Origin: Astropecten irregularis
Lineage: Eukaryota > Echinodermata > Asteroidea > Paxillosida > Astropectinidae
Direction: 5' to 3'
Assembly (NCBI GenBank): GCA_963971285.1
Contig: OZ020244.1
Coordinates: forward strand, 1,984,001 to 2,048,000
DNA length: 64,000 nt
Positions 23,621 to 36,315 of the stretch are shown in pieces. Every line of letters starts with the position of its first letter. Within the stretch, counting starts at the first letter, position 1. A model generated the notes under the pieces. The model searched no databases. It was not told where the DNA came from and was given only the letters and a program-made list of their open reading frames with translations. The translations under genes were made by a program, and so were the position numbers.

Positions 23621-26560
23621 TCATTTTGTGTCCAATCAATCAACCTTCGAGTGGTACTCTTTTGGTCTTCTGATCAGTCCATCCCTGAGGCAGCCACATA
23701 ACGCATCCCCATCTCAGCATAATAACGATCTATCTGAGGCAACCATATGTGTGTCATGCAGACGCCCTACCAGGCGAGTCCTACCAAGAGGTTCTCTCAT
23801 AGAGAGAATTCACCTCCGCAGGATCGCTTACAGGGAATCTAGTCACACGACCATACAGTTGCATCTAACGCTCACATATCATGCAGGTAATGGGTCTCAT
23901 TTGACTTTCCCTGAGTAACCTCTTGTTAGACACATGGTCCGACCTGCGGTACCCAGGGATCCTCCTCAGAGACCCAGTACAGAAGACATTGAGTCGTCTT
24001 CCCAGGCCCCCAGTCAAGGTCCATGTCTTACAACTGTAGAGTAAGACAGGCAAGAACAGGGACCTGCTGAGTGAAGACCCAAATCTTTGTCACCTTGCAC
24101 AGATATCGCAAACGCGACACAGACCGGTCCAGTGAGTCCATCACTCCACAAGCCCTACCAATCGGCTTGTTGAAGGAATTTGAAGAAATGGATATCACTG
24201 CCGAGATAAGTGAACCTATCGACCAATTCAACATTCTCACCACATATGGGGACTGACTGAAGTGCATCACCCAAAGAGTCACTGGAGACCTGGATCTTGG
24301 TTTTTACCCAAGACACCTTTAGCCCAAGGGGTTCCAACTCGGAGCACATTGTCTCAAAAGCGCACACCAGCAGCTGCAGAGTCTCCGCAAAGTAAGAGCA
24401 TCATCGGCAAAGTCAAGGTCAGTTTCCCTGACATTGGCAAACGATACTCCACAGCCTGAATCCTCCACTGTGCTCCCTATAGCCAACTGTCCATACAAGT
24501 GTTGAAAAGTGTTGGTGCCTCAACCCTTCCTTGTCCCACACCAGTCGAAACTGGGAAGAACTCAAGAGATTGAACCCCCACACCTCACAGCACTTTTGGT
24601 ACCTGAATATAGTTTGAATAGTGGAGTCATCAGAGTCTACGGTACCCGACGGAAATACAGAAGCCGCCACAGGGCACCTCGATTCACAAAGTCAAATGCC
24701 ATGCAGAGATTGATATAGGCTGCAAAGAACCTACTAGGATACTTCTGCATGCGCTCCGAGAGGACAAGCAGTGCCAAAATACGGTCAATCGTCGATCTCT
24801 TTGGAGTGAACCCAGACTGCTTAGGTCGCTGATGCTTAAGCAACTGAGGTTGAAACCTGGCCAGAAGAATCTTAGTAAGAACCTTGCTGGGCACAGAGAG
24901 CAAGGTCACACCTCGATAGGCATTGCAATCCTGGCGATCTCCCTTGCCCTTACAGAGAGGAGCTAGAATGCCCCTCTTACAGTCAGATGGGATCTCGCCA
25001 GTGGTCCATATTGAACCTTGTATGTCATGCAATGCCTCAACTGCACTGTCCCCACCAGCTTTTAAGAGTTCTGCATGAATATCACAGATCCATGCCACCT
25101 TCCCACTTTTCAGGCTGTTCACCGCAGCCCTCGTTTCCAAGAGCGTAGGTGGATCACAGTCAATTGGTGGGTCAGCAACTTATGGTGGTTCCAAGATATT
25201 CAGGCAGTTAGCCGGTGGATCAGCACGGTACAACTGCTCACAGTATGATGCCCAACAAGCCCTCACCACCTCCTCCGTCAGCAACTCGCTGCTCACAGAC
25301 CTGACCGAGCCTACCCCCGAAACAAACTTAGAGGAACGCAATGCATGAATCTCCCAGTAAGCGGCCCAAGAATCCCCCATATATGGGTGACTCTTGATCC
25401 GCTCACACACAGACCATGCATGCGCCTCCTTGTCAGCCCTAAGAGATCGCACGGCCAAGCGCCTCAACTTTCTAGGTTGCCATTCAGTCTAGCCTACTGA
25501 CTCATGTCTATCAGCCTGAGCGTACCCTCAGAGACAAAACTTCTCCTGGCCACTCTTAGAGATCCAAGCCTTTCACCAGCAATCGGCATAGTGGTGGCCT
25601 TGAAGAAACTCCGTATCACCTCCTGGCCTTCTCGAGTGGGCATTCCCCCAAGCCGATCGCAAAGCTTGCGCTCAAACTCATCTGCCAAGGCTCCATCCCA
25701 AAGACGACTCACATCAAGCCTCTGCTTAGATGGAGCTAGACTCCTGGGCTTGAGCCGCACCCGAAGAGTTGCAACAAGCAAACTGTCATCGGTGTTGGAG
25801 AACTGTGCACCCTGAAAACCCTGACAGTTCAGGAGAATCCTCAAATGGCCGTCCACAAGAACATGATCGATCTCCATTGCAACAACGCCTGTATTGGAAT
25901 ACCAAGACCAACGATGCCGCTCAGGACGCTGATACCAGGAGCCAGTAACTCTAGGTCCCGACCCTTTACAAGATCAAGGAGCCTAGTGCCATTCTGCCCC
26001 CTGATACCAGACCCATGGGGACCAATACACGTCTTGACCCTGTCAGCACCGGTGGAGGCATTGAAGTCTCCCATGATCAAGAGTGTGTCTCCGTGAAGAC
26101 ACCCATCCAGAACATACTCAAGCTAGGTGTAAAATGTATCCTTGTCTGATGGTTAACTTCAGTCGGAGCATACATTGAGACCACCGAGATAACACCCAAA
26201 GAGTGTTTAATCCAGAGCTTTATCATTCGCTCCTTGATCGGTACAGCCTCCATTACCATCTGAGTCAACCAGTCCGAAACCGCAACTGCTACCCCCCAAG
26301 TGGTAGCCATGGAGACGGCCAGACCAGTAGTGTATCCACCAATACTGATTTCACCGCTCTTTGGATGGAGTACCTCTCAGAGAGCAGCAATTGCAACGTG
26401 GAGCCGACTGAGCTCTCATGATAGCAGAAGACGATGATCATCATCTCCTAGAGAGAGAACATTCCACACAGCCACCTGCTAGGACCACCTCAGGTAAAAT
26501 CGAGGAGATCACCGTCCAGCAGATGTCATGGTGGATATATTCTTGAAGGCCCAGTCCACA
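23620..26560 (-). mobile_element. Degenerate non-LTR retrotransposon (LINE)
   Basis: On the minus strand the order is: apurinic-type endonuclease (start near 26,470; GVAVAVSDWL and VVSMYAPTEV near 26,200-26,300; MGDFNAS near 26,070; EIDHVLVDG near 25,870), a linker, then reverse transcriptase with KGKGDRQDCNAYRGVTLLSV near 24,920, QSGFTPKRSTIDRILAL near 24,800 and an intact FADD catalytic box near 24,400. The C-terminal region has SCKTWTLT and RRIPGYRRSDHVSN near 23,960-24,040 and ends near 23,625 with an RPKEYHSKVD-like tail. The frame is broken many times by stops and frameshifts, so it is dead. This domain order is known for LINEs of the RTE/I/Jockey kinds; the exact clade was not settled by eye. 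It is close to full length in domain content. Confidence 0.9.
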
Positions 26561-26739
26561 AAGCCCAATTCAAACAAAATGAAGGGCTTGAGATATGTGG
26601 CAAAGCTGGATCATTTCTTCTGTTTTGTTATCTGGTCAGGTCCCTTTTTTGGTTTTGTGGGCCTCACATGGCGGTAGCGAAATAAGTCCCAAGCTTTAGC
26701 CTGAAGTTAGGTTTTGTAAAGGTCCCTAATAAAGACTGT

Positions 26740-27083
26740 ATGGATGAGGAAATACTTTACAAGGATTCTTCCAGTCAGCTACTCAGTAACTTCCAAGCTT
26801 CAGCGCCAGCCCATGAGTTGCAGTACATTCACTACACAAAGCAAAAGGTAAGATACAAACCAAATCACTTATTATGCAAAGGGTTCAAGCTTTGTCTGTG
26901 CTTTGTAAAGAACATTTTCCATGTGTGTAGTCTGTGAGCAAACTGTCACAAGATCAAAACCATATTCCAATGCAGGAAGCAAGAGGATTTTCAGACAGAG
27001 AGTTGTCCGGATTGTCAAACAAAGTATTCAGACATGAGCATTGCCACAATGCAAGCCTCCTACTCGGGTCACTCCTCTTTTAA
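26740..27083 (+). CDS. Possible small two-exon gene, unidentified
   Basis: I do not recognise this product. An ATG at 26,740 opens 36 codons that end at a good donor (AAAAG|GTAAGA, intron from 26,848). An acceptor (CCAATGCAG) at 26,975 continues in the same frame for 35 codons to a TAA at 27,081-27,083. The joined product would be 71 residues, hydrophilic, without signal peptide or membrane segment. The second exon contains GFSDRELSGLSNKVFRHEHC, which is not low-complexity. Against it: the stop lies at the edge of a local repeat, the intron is only 128 bp, and chance GT/AG pairs are common. It could also be the end of a larger gene or a pseudogene piece. Confidence 0.28.
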
Positions 27084-27455
27084 AGAACAGGCTAGTATCT
27101 AGGCAATGGGGCTAGAATTTGTGCGCTTAACATACAAGAACAAAATTGAATCTGTAAAGAACTTACCAGAAACATGTTGGGTCATAGCTGGCTGACTGGC
27201 TGATTGGTAACATTTCACAGGGGGACTACGGGTAGGTTACTGGTAAGCAGGTGATGAGGCTGGCTGGCTGGCCTTCAGAGGGGGACTGTTACAAAATTAT
27301 AAAGTCACATTTCAATATGGGCTACATGTGTCAGATGTGGACTAGTGAGTATTTTCTCACGGGAAGGGTGTATGACACTAAATAAACTCCCATTGACCTC
27401 GGTGTAAAATCCCTAAAATTCACAGTTCAACAAAACCCATCCAGGAGTCTCTCAG

Positions 27456-28331
27456 TACCAGGGGCTGATTTCACTAAAGTCCTGTTTTGCGATCATCGCT
27501 ATTGAGCTAGCGATGGGATGAATACCTGCAAACCCATCGCACTTGCGATGACGTTGATTTTACCTTTTACTAAATCATCGCAATTGTGATGGCATAAACA
27601 CGAAAATAAACGTTTTCTTCGAGGCTAAAAACGTGACGTTTGACATTTACTTAATACAATCACGCGACGTCACTGTAACTTTTCACCATTGATCTGCACA
27701 TTTTTTCAGCATGATTACTTCATATGGCAGAGAAAACGTGCTTAATAATAGACACATTATTTGGATGAGCCGGAACTGTGAAGTTAAGATTTAGGAAAAA
27801 TGCTTTTGACTTAAAATTATGTAAACAAAATCTTATAGGCCGGTGTTTGATATAGCTAGTCCGCTTAACATGTTGGTCCCTCAATCCCTAATGTTCACGA
27901 TATCGATAACGAGGGCATCTACCACACTGTGAATGATTCTGTATGCATGTACTTACTTCAGCCCGTAGCTAAAAGCGAAGCACAACAAAAACTTGCTTTA
28001 TCCATGAAAACCCTGCTCTCTGTGTAAAGCCAGAGCATTGTTTACGCACAATAGATGTAAATACATATATCTATTCATTATTTAAACACAAGTTATGTGA
28101 CTTATCACCTTGAGGTATGTTTTTGCGATGAAAATTATAGCTTTGCAGGCACTAAATGGTCATCGCAAGATATTCATCGCTAAATGAACGCATTGCGATG
28201 AGAAATTCATCGCAAAGTTTTAGTGAAATCCGTCTTTAAAATTAATCGCTACTTTGCCATCGATTTTCCGTTTAGCTAAGGATTTGGGCTTTAGAGATGA
28301 TCGCAAAGCTTAGTGAAATCGGCCCCTGGTT
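27456..28331. mobile_element. MITE with CAGGGGC...GATTTCACTAA ends (~875 bp)
   Basis: The termini CAGGGGCTGATTTCACTAAA and its near-complement ending in GGCCCCTG are inverted. The subterminal regions are packed with CATCGCNA/TTGCGATG motifs in both orientations. No transposase frame was seen. The inverted ends suggest a non-autonomous cut-and-paste DNA element; the superfamily was not assigned. Confidence 0.8.
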
Positions 28332-28521
28332 CCAAAATTACCAGTGAAAGCACAGCACTAGTCACTCCACTTCTAAAGAACAAGCTAGTATCTTATCAAA
28401 GGGGCTACAATCTATGCGCTAAACATGCAAGAACAACATTGAATCTAATGGTGAACAAATTTTAAAAGTTATTTGTCATGGTGGAGATCACATAAAACAA
28501 AATGAAACGTACTTAAATCTC

Positions 28522-29113
28522 TTGTCACACGATATGGTCAACGATAGAGATTGTGACATTTCATATGCAAACTGTAATACTTCATCACACGATGGCAGTA
28601 GTCACGTAAGTGCTCCTTATATCCAGTTCCGCAGGATCCAAGGTGCATGGCCTTGTACCGGGCCGATTGGTCTATGCCATAGCAGGTGCTCCATGCTGTC
28701 TCACAGTACAGGTCAACGCCTCAGGGATTTCGATGCCGTTATCTCTGTTGATGTTGCTGGGGTGGAGACGGATCTAGATGGCCTCCTTGACCTGTCGGGT
28801 AAACCAGTACGGGTCTCTGTCCACACACGTGACTCCGTCCCGGTTCTGGGTGTGTCCCTTCCTCCAGATGTGTTTCGCAACCTCCGAGCCGTGGCAGCAT
28901 GCAAGTCTGATGACTGCAACAGCGTGTACACCAGAGGGATGTAAGGTTTGCACGCACCGACAGCTCGACAGTTACGGAACATGTCTGGGGAAAGGGACAC
29001 ACGCTACAACGCCATGCACCTTGGATCCTTCTATCCAACTTGACTACTGATGAAGTATTGCAGTTTGCATATGAAACGTCACAATCTCTACCGTTTAACG
29101 CATCGTGCGACAA
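28522..29113. mobile_element. Foldback Penelope-like element remnant, copy 1
   Basis: Both ends carry the same sequence inverted; read inward from either end they encode SYANCNTSS-like segments. On the minus strand about 28,910-28,680 reads AKHIWRKGHTQN then DRDPYWFTRQVKEAIWIRLH and NINRDNGIEIPEAL. This is the typical C-terminal tail after the GIY-YIG endonuclease of Penelope-like elements. On the plus strand about 28,955-29,100 reads TVTEHVWGKGHTLQ, the same tail in the opposite direction. Two truncated 3' ends of one element are therefore joined head to head. No reverse transcriptase domain remains. Confidence 0.72.
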
Positions 29114-29339
29114 TAGATGAGCACAATTTATTTTAACATTGAATCCGAAAAGAACTTACCAACATGTTGGCCCATAGCTGGCTGATAGTTCACAGTACAC
29201 CGGGGGGAAATACTGGTAATCAGGCAATGAGATTGACTGATGGAGTAAACTTCACAGGGATACTGGTGATGAGACTTGCTGGCTGGCTGGCTGAGTAGCC
29301 TTGAGAGTGGGACTCTGTTACAAAATTATAAACCATTTC

Positions 29340-29515
29340 AATATTGGATTCGATTGGATTCGGTAAGGCATCTGCACTAGTAAGCAGAAGGTCGTCGGTT
29401 CGAATCCCACCTGAGCAAGCATGTGATTTTTTTCTCACATGCTCTCACAAGCACTGAGTATACAGTGCTCATCCACGTTGGTGAAGGGCAAGCCTAATTT
29501 GCATATTATTTCAAT
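29340..29515 (+). repeat. tRNA-derived SINE
   Basis: A tRNA-like head with B-box GGTTCGAATCC (about 29,397-29,407) is followed by a body with CACAAGCACTGAGTATACAG, TGCTCATCCACGTTGGTGAA and a TTTGCAT tail. The same body occurs inverted at 44,710-44,900, which defines a family. Confidence 0.8.
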
Positions 29516-30394
29516 ATGGCACTACATGTGTCAGACATTGACTAGAGAGGGCGTTTTTTTTCTCACACCACATTATAAGTAAACTCCCATTGACCTTAGT
29601 GTAAAATCCCTCAACTGCAAAGTTTAACAAAACCCAATCCAGGAGTCTGTCATAGCTCAGTGTTTGGGGTGATACTGCAAATGGCAGTTTGATCCCTCAT
29701 CTACCTAATTCTTATCAATTTTTCAATTTCAATGTTTAATTTATATTAATTTGCGGTACAAGCCCATTTGGGAAACGGGTACCCAGTTCCAAAATTACCA
29801 GTGAAGGCACAGCCCTAGTCACTGCACTTCTAAACAACAGGCTAGTAGTAGTATCTTAGTATAGGGGCTACAATTATAATGAGTTTAACATGCAAGAACA
29901 ACATTGAATCTCAAAAGAACTTTCCAGGAACATGTTGGGTCATAGCTGGCTGACTGGCTGATTGGTCACAGTTCACAGGGAGACTACCGGTGGGTTACTG
30001 ATAAGCAGGTGATGAGGCTGGCTGGCTGGGCTGAGTATCCTTCACGGGGAGACTAGGTTACAAAATAATAAACTCACATTTCAATATGGCGCAACATGTG
30101 TCAAATATTGACTAGAGAGGGTGTTTTATTCTCATTTTCGTTCAACTAAATTCTTATCAATTTTTCATGGGTTTTTATATATTGATTTCCGGGCACCCAG
30201 TTCCAAAATTTCTGCACCAGTCACTCAACTTCTAAAGATCAGGCAAGTATCTTATCAAAGGGGCTACAATCTATATGCGCTAAACATGCAAGAACAATAT
30301 TGAATCTAAAAGTGAACAAATTGAAAAAGTTATTCATCATGGTAGAGATCAAATAAAACAAAATAAAACATATAATTATCAAATGACCACAAGG

Positions 30395-30902
30395 GAAACT
30401 GACAATGTGGTCAACGATAGAGATTGTAACGTTTCATATGCAGACTGCAAATCTTCATCAGATGATGGCAGTAGTCACGTACGTGCTCCTTATATCCGGT
30501 TCCAGAGGATCCAATGTGCGTGGCGTCGTTGATACGGGCCGATTGGTCCATGCGGGTCTCTCACACACGTGACTCTGTCCCAGTTCTTGGTGTGTCCCTT
30601 CCCCCAGACGTGTTCCGCAACCGCCGAGCTGTCACAACGTGCAAGTCTGACATCTGCAACAGCGTGTATATTGGGGAGACAGGCAGACCCATTGACGAGC
30701 AGATCAAGGAACACCGGATGATAGACTTGCACGCACTGACGGCTTGATAGTTACGGAACACGTCTGGAGGAAGGGACACATGGTACAACACCACGTATCT
30801 TGGATCCTTGGATCCAACATGACTACTGCCATCCCCTGATGAAGTATTGCAATTTTCAAACGAAACGCCACAATCTGTACCGTTTACCACATTGTGCGAC
30901 AA
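30395..30902. mobile_element. Foldback Penelope-like element remnant, copy 2
   Basis: Same architecture as copy 1. On the plus strand about 30,641-30,720 reads SDICNSVYIGETGRPIDEQI then KEHR, the GIY-YIG endonuclease core with its YIGETG motif, and further on TEHVWRKGH. On the minus strand about 30,650-30,560 reads AVAEHVWGKGHTKNWDRVTC. The outer ends carry the same inverted 'gcatatgaaacg...caatctctaccgtt' segment. It is truncated, without reverse transcriptase. Confidence 0.75.
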
Positions 30903-30949
30903 TGTACATTTTATCTTATTTTAACATTGAATCTAAAAAGAACTTACCA

Positions 30950-31345
30950 GGAACATGTTGGCCAATAGCTGGCTAACTGGCTGATTGGTCACAGTTCACA
31001 GGGGGAAATACTGGTAAGCAGGTGATGAAGCTGACTGATGGAGTAGCCTTCAAAGGGATACTAGTTACTGGATGTTAGCAGGTGATGAAGCTGGCTGGCT
31101 GGCTGGGTAACCTTCACAGGGAGACAAGCTAGCTAGTTACTGGTAAGCAGGTGATGAAGCTGGCTGGCTGGCTAGATGGGTAACCTTCACATGGAGACTA
31201 GGTTACTGGTAAGCAGGTGATGAAGCTGGCTGGCTGGGTAGCCCTGGGAGACTAGGTTACTGGATGTTAGCAGGTGATGAGGCTGGCTGGTTGAGTAGCC
31301 TTCACAGGGAGAGTAGGTTTACTGGTAAACACATGATGAAGCTTG
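30950..31345. repeat. Tandem ~60-bp repeats rich in GCTGGCTGG
   Basis: About five degenerate copies of GGTTACTGGTAAGCAGGTGA, GAAGCTGGCTGGCTGG and TAACCTTCACAGGGAGAC. Single copies of the same unit occur at 27,190, 29,200 and 29,960. Confidence 0.8.
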
Positions 31346-33528
31346 GTAAAGCATCGGTACGGTATCCAGGGGGTTGCAGGTTCCAGTAAATTTTGTCATT
31401 GTTCACCTTTCAATTATTTAACCAGTAATGATTTCACTTTTCCAGACTAGAGTGTTTTCAGATGTATCTCTCAGATGAATGGACGGTCAGTGGATGAGAT
31501 AAGTGCACTGCATCAACTGCTGAAATGAACATTGTAAAACAATTTGTTACATGGAAAAGGTGTCTACAATTACTTTCTAAAGGCTAAATACATGAAAGAC
31601 CTAGGCTTGGGTGGTTTTCAATTTTCACTAGCCGGTATACAGGCACCCAGTATTCAGTATTAACCGGCAACTTCTAAAGGTACAAATTATGTCATCTTAT
31701 CTTTTGATCGGACACCGACATTAATCTTAAAAGTGTGTCATACAATCAGGAGTGGTTCAGCTGCTAGATTTCTTGCCAATCCTTAAGGTGTTTTGGTTTA
31801 TGATATTTGATAGAAATCTTTAATAATGTGCATTTTATTGGCAAGAATTTAATTCAATGGGCTAGCTGTGAAACAACATCGTTCAACCATAAATAACTAT
31901 TTTATTGCAATTAGTGCAATTTCGAATTTAACATTCATGATTTGTTTACCGTGGCACATAGCTAGCCTACCTTTACTTCAGTTAAATTATGCCTAGGTTA
32001 AAAACGTTGGTCACAGGTTTTCTTAAAAAACAAGTCACTTCGGACAAACTGTTAAATTAAAGAAGATTGCACCGGGTTGAAAGATTGCACTCAACAGGGC
32101 TAACGAATAACGTTAGGCTACATCATCATGTACTTTAATTTATGTTGATGTCAGAAAGCTAAATTTGTATTTTGTTATAGAAAGTTGGTGACATGGGTGA
32201 AGGGGAGGTTCCGAGTTTGAAGTGAAATTTGCTAGACTGGACTATAAAAGCAGCATAATGCTTAACCTGCACTTGATCTACTCCCTCATACGCTCAAGCC
32301 TGGTCACGCCCCCACCCAACTAACCACGTCAGATGATCCATGCTAACTACACGAGAACCAATCGGCACTACGGCAGCAACATATTTTAATAATTTTTCCA
32401 AAACGAATGGCGTTATCGGCCCTAATTTGATTTGCTTTGATGCCTTATACCGTAATGTCCATTTTACACACAGTTTTCTAAGAAGACATGGCCTTTTTAA
32501 AGGTAAAACGTACGGTTCAATCTCAACACAAAATTATAAACTCACGTTTTAACATGGCGTCACATGTATTAGATGTGGACTACAGAGGGCGTTTTTCTCA
32601 CGAGAAGAGAGCACAGAGAGGGCGCTGTTTACATTGCGCGATGCCGCAGACCAATAATTATTTCCCAAACTAGGCCAGTCCCATGCAAATGGGAGAATAT
32701 TACAAAATTCAAAATACATGTACTCACAAGTTGCTAAGGCAATCAACCCATACAGCAAAATAAAGCTGACAAATTCAATTCGTATTTCATTTTCAATTTG
32801 GTATAGGTTAACCGGTGACTTTTAGCTAAAAAGTCATTAGAAAGTATCCCTAAAATGCCAAATTGACCAGTGCCAGCCAGCAAACTAAACAAAAATAGAA
32901 CGACGTTAATAGGGCCTTATTTCATCCAAACTACTCAAAGTTAAAAGTCCAAACTCTGATGAACTACTTTAAAAAATGCTTTAACAAAATGAGGGTTTAC
33001 AAAAAAAGTAAATAATAATGACCTCCGCGGACTGAGTTGGACCTATATCTTTGATCTACACCCTTTCGGGGAGCAAGATTATATAATATGACCAAACAAC
33101 GTCACACTTTACAAAATAACAGAAAATTTTGACCTTCCATTTGCAAAACTCTAAGTATCCAGATTGTGTATTAATCTAAGTCTCTGTCGACCGATGAATG
33201 CTTTATTTTAAAGATTTGAGTCGGCCATATCTCAGGAAATTAAGTATTATATTTTCGTAATCAAGTACTGCATTTCTTAATAATAACATTTTTTGGAGAG
33301 CAAAATTACTTTGCAGCAGCTAATTTAGTGCATAATTGAAGTCGGAGTAAAAAAAGTAAAAACAGCACAGGAAAATCACTTTTTAAATATTTTGCATCAG
33401 TTGTATTAATGCGGTCCTGATATCAATCCACTTCATTATACACCACGCCAATAAAAATTGGTTTGCTTTTTTAAAGGACGCCCTCATTGACATGTTGGGG
33501 ATAGTGTGGTTATATGCGCCAAAATATT
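31346..33528. other. Intergenic, nothing recognised
   Basis: No supported gene. A stretch near 32,540-32,610 is a diverged copy of the 'acatgg...acatgta...gatgtggact' block of the 27-31 kb repeats. The short frames here lack family signatures. Confidence 0.45.
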
Positions 33529-33657
33529 AGGTGCGTTCGTTTAGCCTCCACGATGCAACCCTGACATGGGAATGGTTGTGTATACTACACAAAACAAGCG
33601 AGAGTATGAGGACGAGGCTTACTGGTGTCGATTCGAGGAAGATAAACGAACGCACCA
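33529..33657. mobile_element. Very short MITE (~128 bp)
   Basis: It opens with GGTGCGTTCGTTTA and closes with TAAACGAACGCACC, a perfect 14-bp terminal inverted repeat, with a further partial match inside (GCCTCC against GGAAGAT). It is flanked by ATTA/AATTA-like sequence on both sides. It has no coding capacity. Confidence 0.75.
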
Positions 33658-35063
33658 ATTATAACAACATTAGCTCAAAATTGTATCTATTACTATTCAA
33701 AATATAAAAGAAAAATAAGCAAGAGAAGGAAAACAAGTTGTATTTGCTGATAAGTTGATAACACATTTTTATTGTTTAACATTTTCCCACTGCAGCAATT
33801 ACAAACTTTTATTATCAAGCATAAACAAATTACTTAATTGTTTTGACAAAATATTGATCAAGCACAAATTAATAATCACTTGACCCTTGTAGCTTCCTAG
33901 GTATATTAGTAAAGGCAATGATAATGTTGTTATGAATTTACCTGGAAAAGCCTGTTAGCCGTCATATAAACTTAAAAAGGCCGAGTGTATTTAAAGCTGA
34001 ATTACAATTATCCATTGGTCTTTCATGATCTTAACAAAATAATTGTTTGTACATTAGGCCTACACTGGGCAGGCATCCAGACATAAGCCAGAACCTGGCC
34101 CACAAACCAAAATAGTTTCTCATTATTAAATAAAGCAAAAAACCCTCTCAAAATGATTCAAAACCAAGATTTGCAGCTTTTTTGGTTTATCACATTTCCT
34201 AAGAAGAAACATCATACAGTCGTTTAAATATCTCTGTTTCTTCCAGGGCCTCTCTTAGGAAGTTAGGGCAGAGTTATTCTCAGCTACATTTAAAAAGGAC
34301 TGCAAATATTTCTCGTGTTTCTTTTATAGCTGGATTCACATCAGACAAAGGCACATGACTTCAGATAAATATAATCAAGCAATAAATAAATAAATTACCA
34401 TTAACTGAAAAAGATGACATAACATAATGTTAGCATTTTGCACAGAGCTGGACTCCCACTGGTAAAGAAAGGTAACAAGATAATACTACACCATTCAGTT
34501 TCTAAAGATAATCGTCAAACTGAATGTCCTGCTGTGGCTTGGCTAAAATGGTGTTATCAATAAAAGTGCAATTTTCAAGCCATAAAATAAGCAAACTAAC
34601 TTGTACACTGAGTTTTGTTTAACACATGCGATTATAAAGCTAGTTGACATATAATCATTTTGTTTTCTTCTTCCCATGCACTTTTGATCCCATTTTGTGT
34701 TTAATTAACTCTCTGATATAAATTACAATGCATATTGAAAGTTAGCTCATTAAATTTACATGAAACTACAGTTCTTTCAATGGAACTTTGCATCATGTTA
34801 AATTAAGTATATTTCTGCCTTTAATAGTTTAAGGATTGGAAAAATGTAGTCAGATAATGATGTGCATACCGGTATACAATTAGGCTAATTATCAATATTA
34901 CCAGGTAATAAACCTTACCCAAACATCTGAAAATAGTTCATAATTATAGAAAACATAAATAATTATATTACAAAATGACTAAATATCTAGTATTTTGCAG
35001 AAATACAGACAAAATGATATATATATATATATGATAATCAAATATATTTGTTTCTATCAGACA
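33658..35063. other. Intergenic, nothing recognised
   Basis: AT-rich sequence with a short (AT)n run near 35,020. No exon could be supported on either strand. Confidence 0.45.
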
Positions 35064-35458
35064 ATCTGTAAAGCCCTGACTGCACTGGACTTTTTTTTCC
35101 GGGGGTTTGACCGAGCCAATGGGTAAATGAAAAATGGGCAAATATTAGCGGTGTCCACACTTGAACTTTTGACTAGGGTAACTTAACTGTGCACGCGTGG
35201 AAGAATTACCGAGCTATCAATACTAGGCTCATGAGGGTACCCGATTCGCACTGTCCGCACTGGACTTTTCGTCTTGGGTAAAGTGTCTCAGGAATTCTTC
35301 CTGGGCAGAAGTTGGCCAGTAGAAATGCCAGCGCGGGTCGGGAAAAGTAACTGAGAGGAAGACTTCCTGAGACATCCACACTGGACTTAAAATGGGTAAA
35401 GTACCCAGCGTCTCAGTAACGTTGCTCCAAAAAGTCCAGTGCAGACAGGGCTTAAGGA
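35064..35458. mobile_element. MITE with AGCCCTG-TGCACTGGACTTTTT ends
   Basis: The left end 'aaagccctgactgcactggacttttt' is matched by the inverted right end near 35,430-35,458, with internal repeats of GCACTGGACTT/AAGTCCAGTG and GGGTAA blocks. Part of a second copy occurs at 53,674-53,760. No transposase was seen. Confidence 0.75.
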
Positions 35459-35806
35459 GAAACGGCATCATCTTTAAGTTTTCATATGATTTTCTTGGGC
35501 ATACAGAGAAACCAACAGAGGAAAAAAGGACTTTTGTGCCATTAAATTGTCTTCTTTGAATGTGGTGTACATAGTTGGTTGCCTCCAAGTTGCCTGTAAA
35601 CATTACCTTGTGTGACTAAAATGGTCCTTAGTGGAGTGAAATGGAAGACATCTTATAGGCATTGGGTGTAGTCCTTACAGACGGAGTTGCCTGTCAGTGA
35701 ACTTGGAGTCCAAACTGTCCTCTGCCTGCACCTCAAGGGTGAAGTGACCAGCGTCCTTCACGTCAAAATTCCACAGCATCTGTATGGAGACGGTTGAATT
35801 GACCAC

Positions 35807-35844
35807 TCAGAAGGTTGGAATGGTATCAGATTTGAGGACACCAT
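35807..35844 (-). CDS. Possible terminal exon following the dynein fragment
   Basis: On the minus strand an acceptor (TTTTCACAG) at 35,845 opens a reading in the phase left by the exon at 36,316-36,383. It gives DGVLKSDTIPTF and a TGA at 35,807-35,809. After this stop the same frame stays open for another 44 codons (with LWNFDVKDAGHFTLEV) before a TAA. None of this resembles the conserved end of dynein heavy chains, so it may be a wrong exon, a decayed one, or part of another gene. Confidence 0.25.
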
Positions 35845-36315
35845 CTGTGAAAATGAAAATCATATCCAGGAGACTTAAATGAGTTATAAATGTTGCAAAT
35901 CATCATCCCTCGCTCATTTCTCCTGACTGAGGTATCATTTGAAAGGGCAGGAAATGTACTTTCTAGAAATGTGATTCTTTCTTTCAAATTCAGCTATCAT
36001 TGTGCAAACAATTTTTTGATAGCCTTGCTTCATATTGGCTTTATACATTCATGCGTGAAGTACAGTATATCATATGAATGATATCAATGGAAAGATGATG
36101 AACTATAAGCTTTTCAGATATGTGTTATTTATTATTCAAAAGTGATATTAAAATATGATTAAACATTGATAAATCACGGTTTTGTTTTTTCTGGGAGACC
36201 CTCTATACATTAAAAGTCAACTTGGGAAATTTATTCAGAATCAAACTAAACACTCCAATGCTTGGACATAATCCAAATCACAGAAATACATAGACTGTGT
36301 TGCTCAGGAACTTAC

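Larger units (their letters stand above)
27040..31345. repeat. Patchwork of diverged direct repeats
   Basis: The same blocks recur in order. A 'ctaaagaacaagctagtatc...aacatgcaagaacaa' block occurs at about 27,075, 28,370, 29,830 and 30,230. A 'catagctggctgactggctgattggt' block occurs at about 27,180, 29,170, 29,940 and 30,960. A 'caatatgg...acatgtgtcaga' block followed by 'aaactcccattgacct' occurs at about 27,310, 29,510 and, shortened, 30,080. These are unequal tandem copies of a unit of roughly 1-1.5 kb, interrupted by mobile elements. Confidence 0.75.
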
